Shown here: positions 63,801 to 64,000 of the stretch, in pieces | Layout: each line of letters opens with the position of its first letter | Position numbering within the stretch: position 1 is the stretch's first letter | DNA from: Micromonospora antibiotica | GTDB lineage: Bacteria; Actinomycetota; Actinomycetes; Mycobacteriales; Micromonosporaceae | Assembly (NCBI RefSeq): GCF_017599305.1 | Contig: NZ_JAGFWR010000007.1 | Coordinates: 124,001-188,000, forward strand | DNA: 64,000 nucleotides | Direction: 5' to 3' | The notes under the pieces: model-generated | Told to the model about the DNA's origin: nothing | The model's input: the letters and a program-made list of their open reading frames with translations, nothing else | The model's database searches: none | Position numbers and translations under genes: made by a program

Positions 63801-64000
63801 TCACTTCCTGGCGAGCAGTCCCCGGGGGCGGATCGAGCGGACCGGCTCGGTGGCGGCCCCGGCGGCGCGCAGGATGTAGTTGGCGGCGATGATCCCGGTC
63901 GCCGCCGACCGTTCCATCAACGCGCTGGGGAAGTCGGTGCCGATGCCGTCCCCGGCCAGGTAGAGGCCCTCGGCGTCGGTGCGTACCCCCGGCCGGCCGG
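63801..64000 (-). CDS. FAD-dependent oxidoreductase, C-terminal part (runs off window)
   Basis: Only the last 66 codons are present. They include GLYLAGDGIGTDFPSALMER and SAATGIIAANYILRAAGAA, the C-terminal FAD-binding motif of amine-oxidase/phytoene-desaturase-like flavoproteins, and end RPRGLLARK. The substrate is unknown. Convergent with adhE across a strong terminator. Confidence 0.75.
   Translation of the reverse strand, partial: GRPGVRTDAEGLYLAGDGIGTDFPSALMERSAATGIIAANYILRAAGAATEPVRSIRPRGLLARK

Overview
The window comes from a very GC-rich actinomycete, most likely a Micromonospora-like member of the Micromonosporaceae. The reasons are strong third-position G/C bias, many GTG starts, an Lsr2/ClpC/CarD/DisA gene set, HTH-DUF397 pairs, and many start codons with a TANNNT hexamer 6-9 nt upstream (probably leaderless mRNAs). 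No insertion sequence, prophage or CRISPR array is visible. The species call is inference from gene content.

Backbone. lysS, lsr2, clpC, mutY, disA, radA, an LpqE-like lipoprotein, carD, ispD, ispF, cysS and rlmB follow the order known from mycobacteria. This core covers translation, nucleoid silencing, proteolysis, DNA repair, c-di-AMP signalling, rRNA-promoter control and the MEP isoprenoid pathway. It is opened in two places. Between the LpqE-like gene and carD lies a cassette with a UbiA prenyltransferase, a UbiG-like methyltransferase, an acyl-CoA dehydrogenase and a type III polyketide synthase (12.3-16.3 kb), followed by two membrane-anchored proteins. Between ispF and cysS lies a 26.7 kb block (19.9-46.6 kb).

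The 26.7 kb block. It holds a TPR protein and a homogentisate pathway: hmgA, an unknown 299-residue protein translationally coupled to fahA, an aromatic/histidinol-phosphate-type aminotransferase, hppD and a divergent Lrp regulator. These convert tyrosine to fumarate plus acetoacetate. Both a class I and a class II fumarase lie nearby and could pass the fumarate to the TCA cycle. The rest is accessory: a leaderless RHH-PIN toxin-antitoxin pair, two beta-propeller membrane proteins, two RDD proteins, a small HTH locus with a frame-broken gene and a 29-bp inverted repeat, a HTH/DUF397 locus with two divergent companion genes, GNAT, CGNR, EamA and HAD genes, a secreted subtilase and an IclR regulator.

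Right part (46.6-64 kb). After cysS-rlmB come a solitary MsiK/UgpC-type ABC ATPase, tRNA-Thr(TGT), a secreted HAF-repeat-like protein, an AraC-VOC pair, an ASCH protein and two lipoproteins. The second lipoprotein resembles emfourin, a protein inhibitor of M4 peptidases. It is divergent from a large secreted M4 metallopeptidase, with a perfect palindrome between them; this is the most interesting possible protease-inhibitor system in the window. Next are an enoyl-CoA hydratase, an HNH endonuclease, a membrane protein, and adhE preceded by two DevR/DosR-like boxes, suggesting induction by hypoxia. Most convergent gene ends carry strong hairpins, several with stems of 19-22 bp. A partial methyltransferase and a partial FAD oxidoreductase lie at the window edges.
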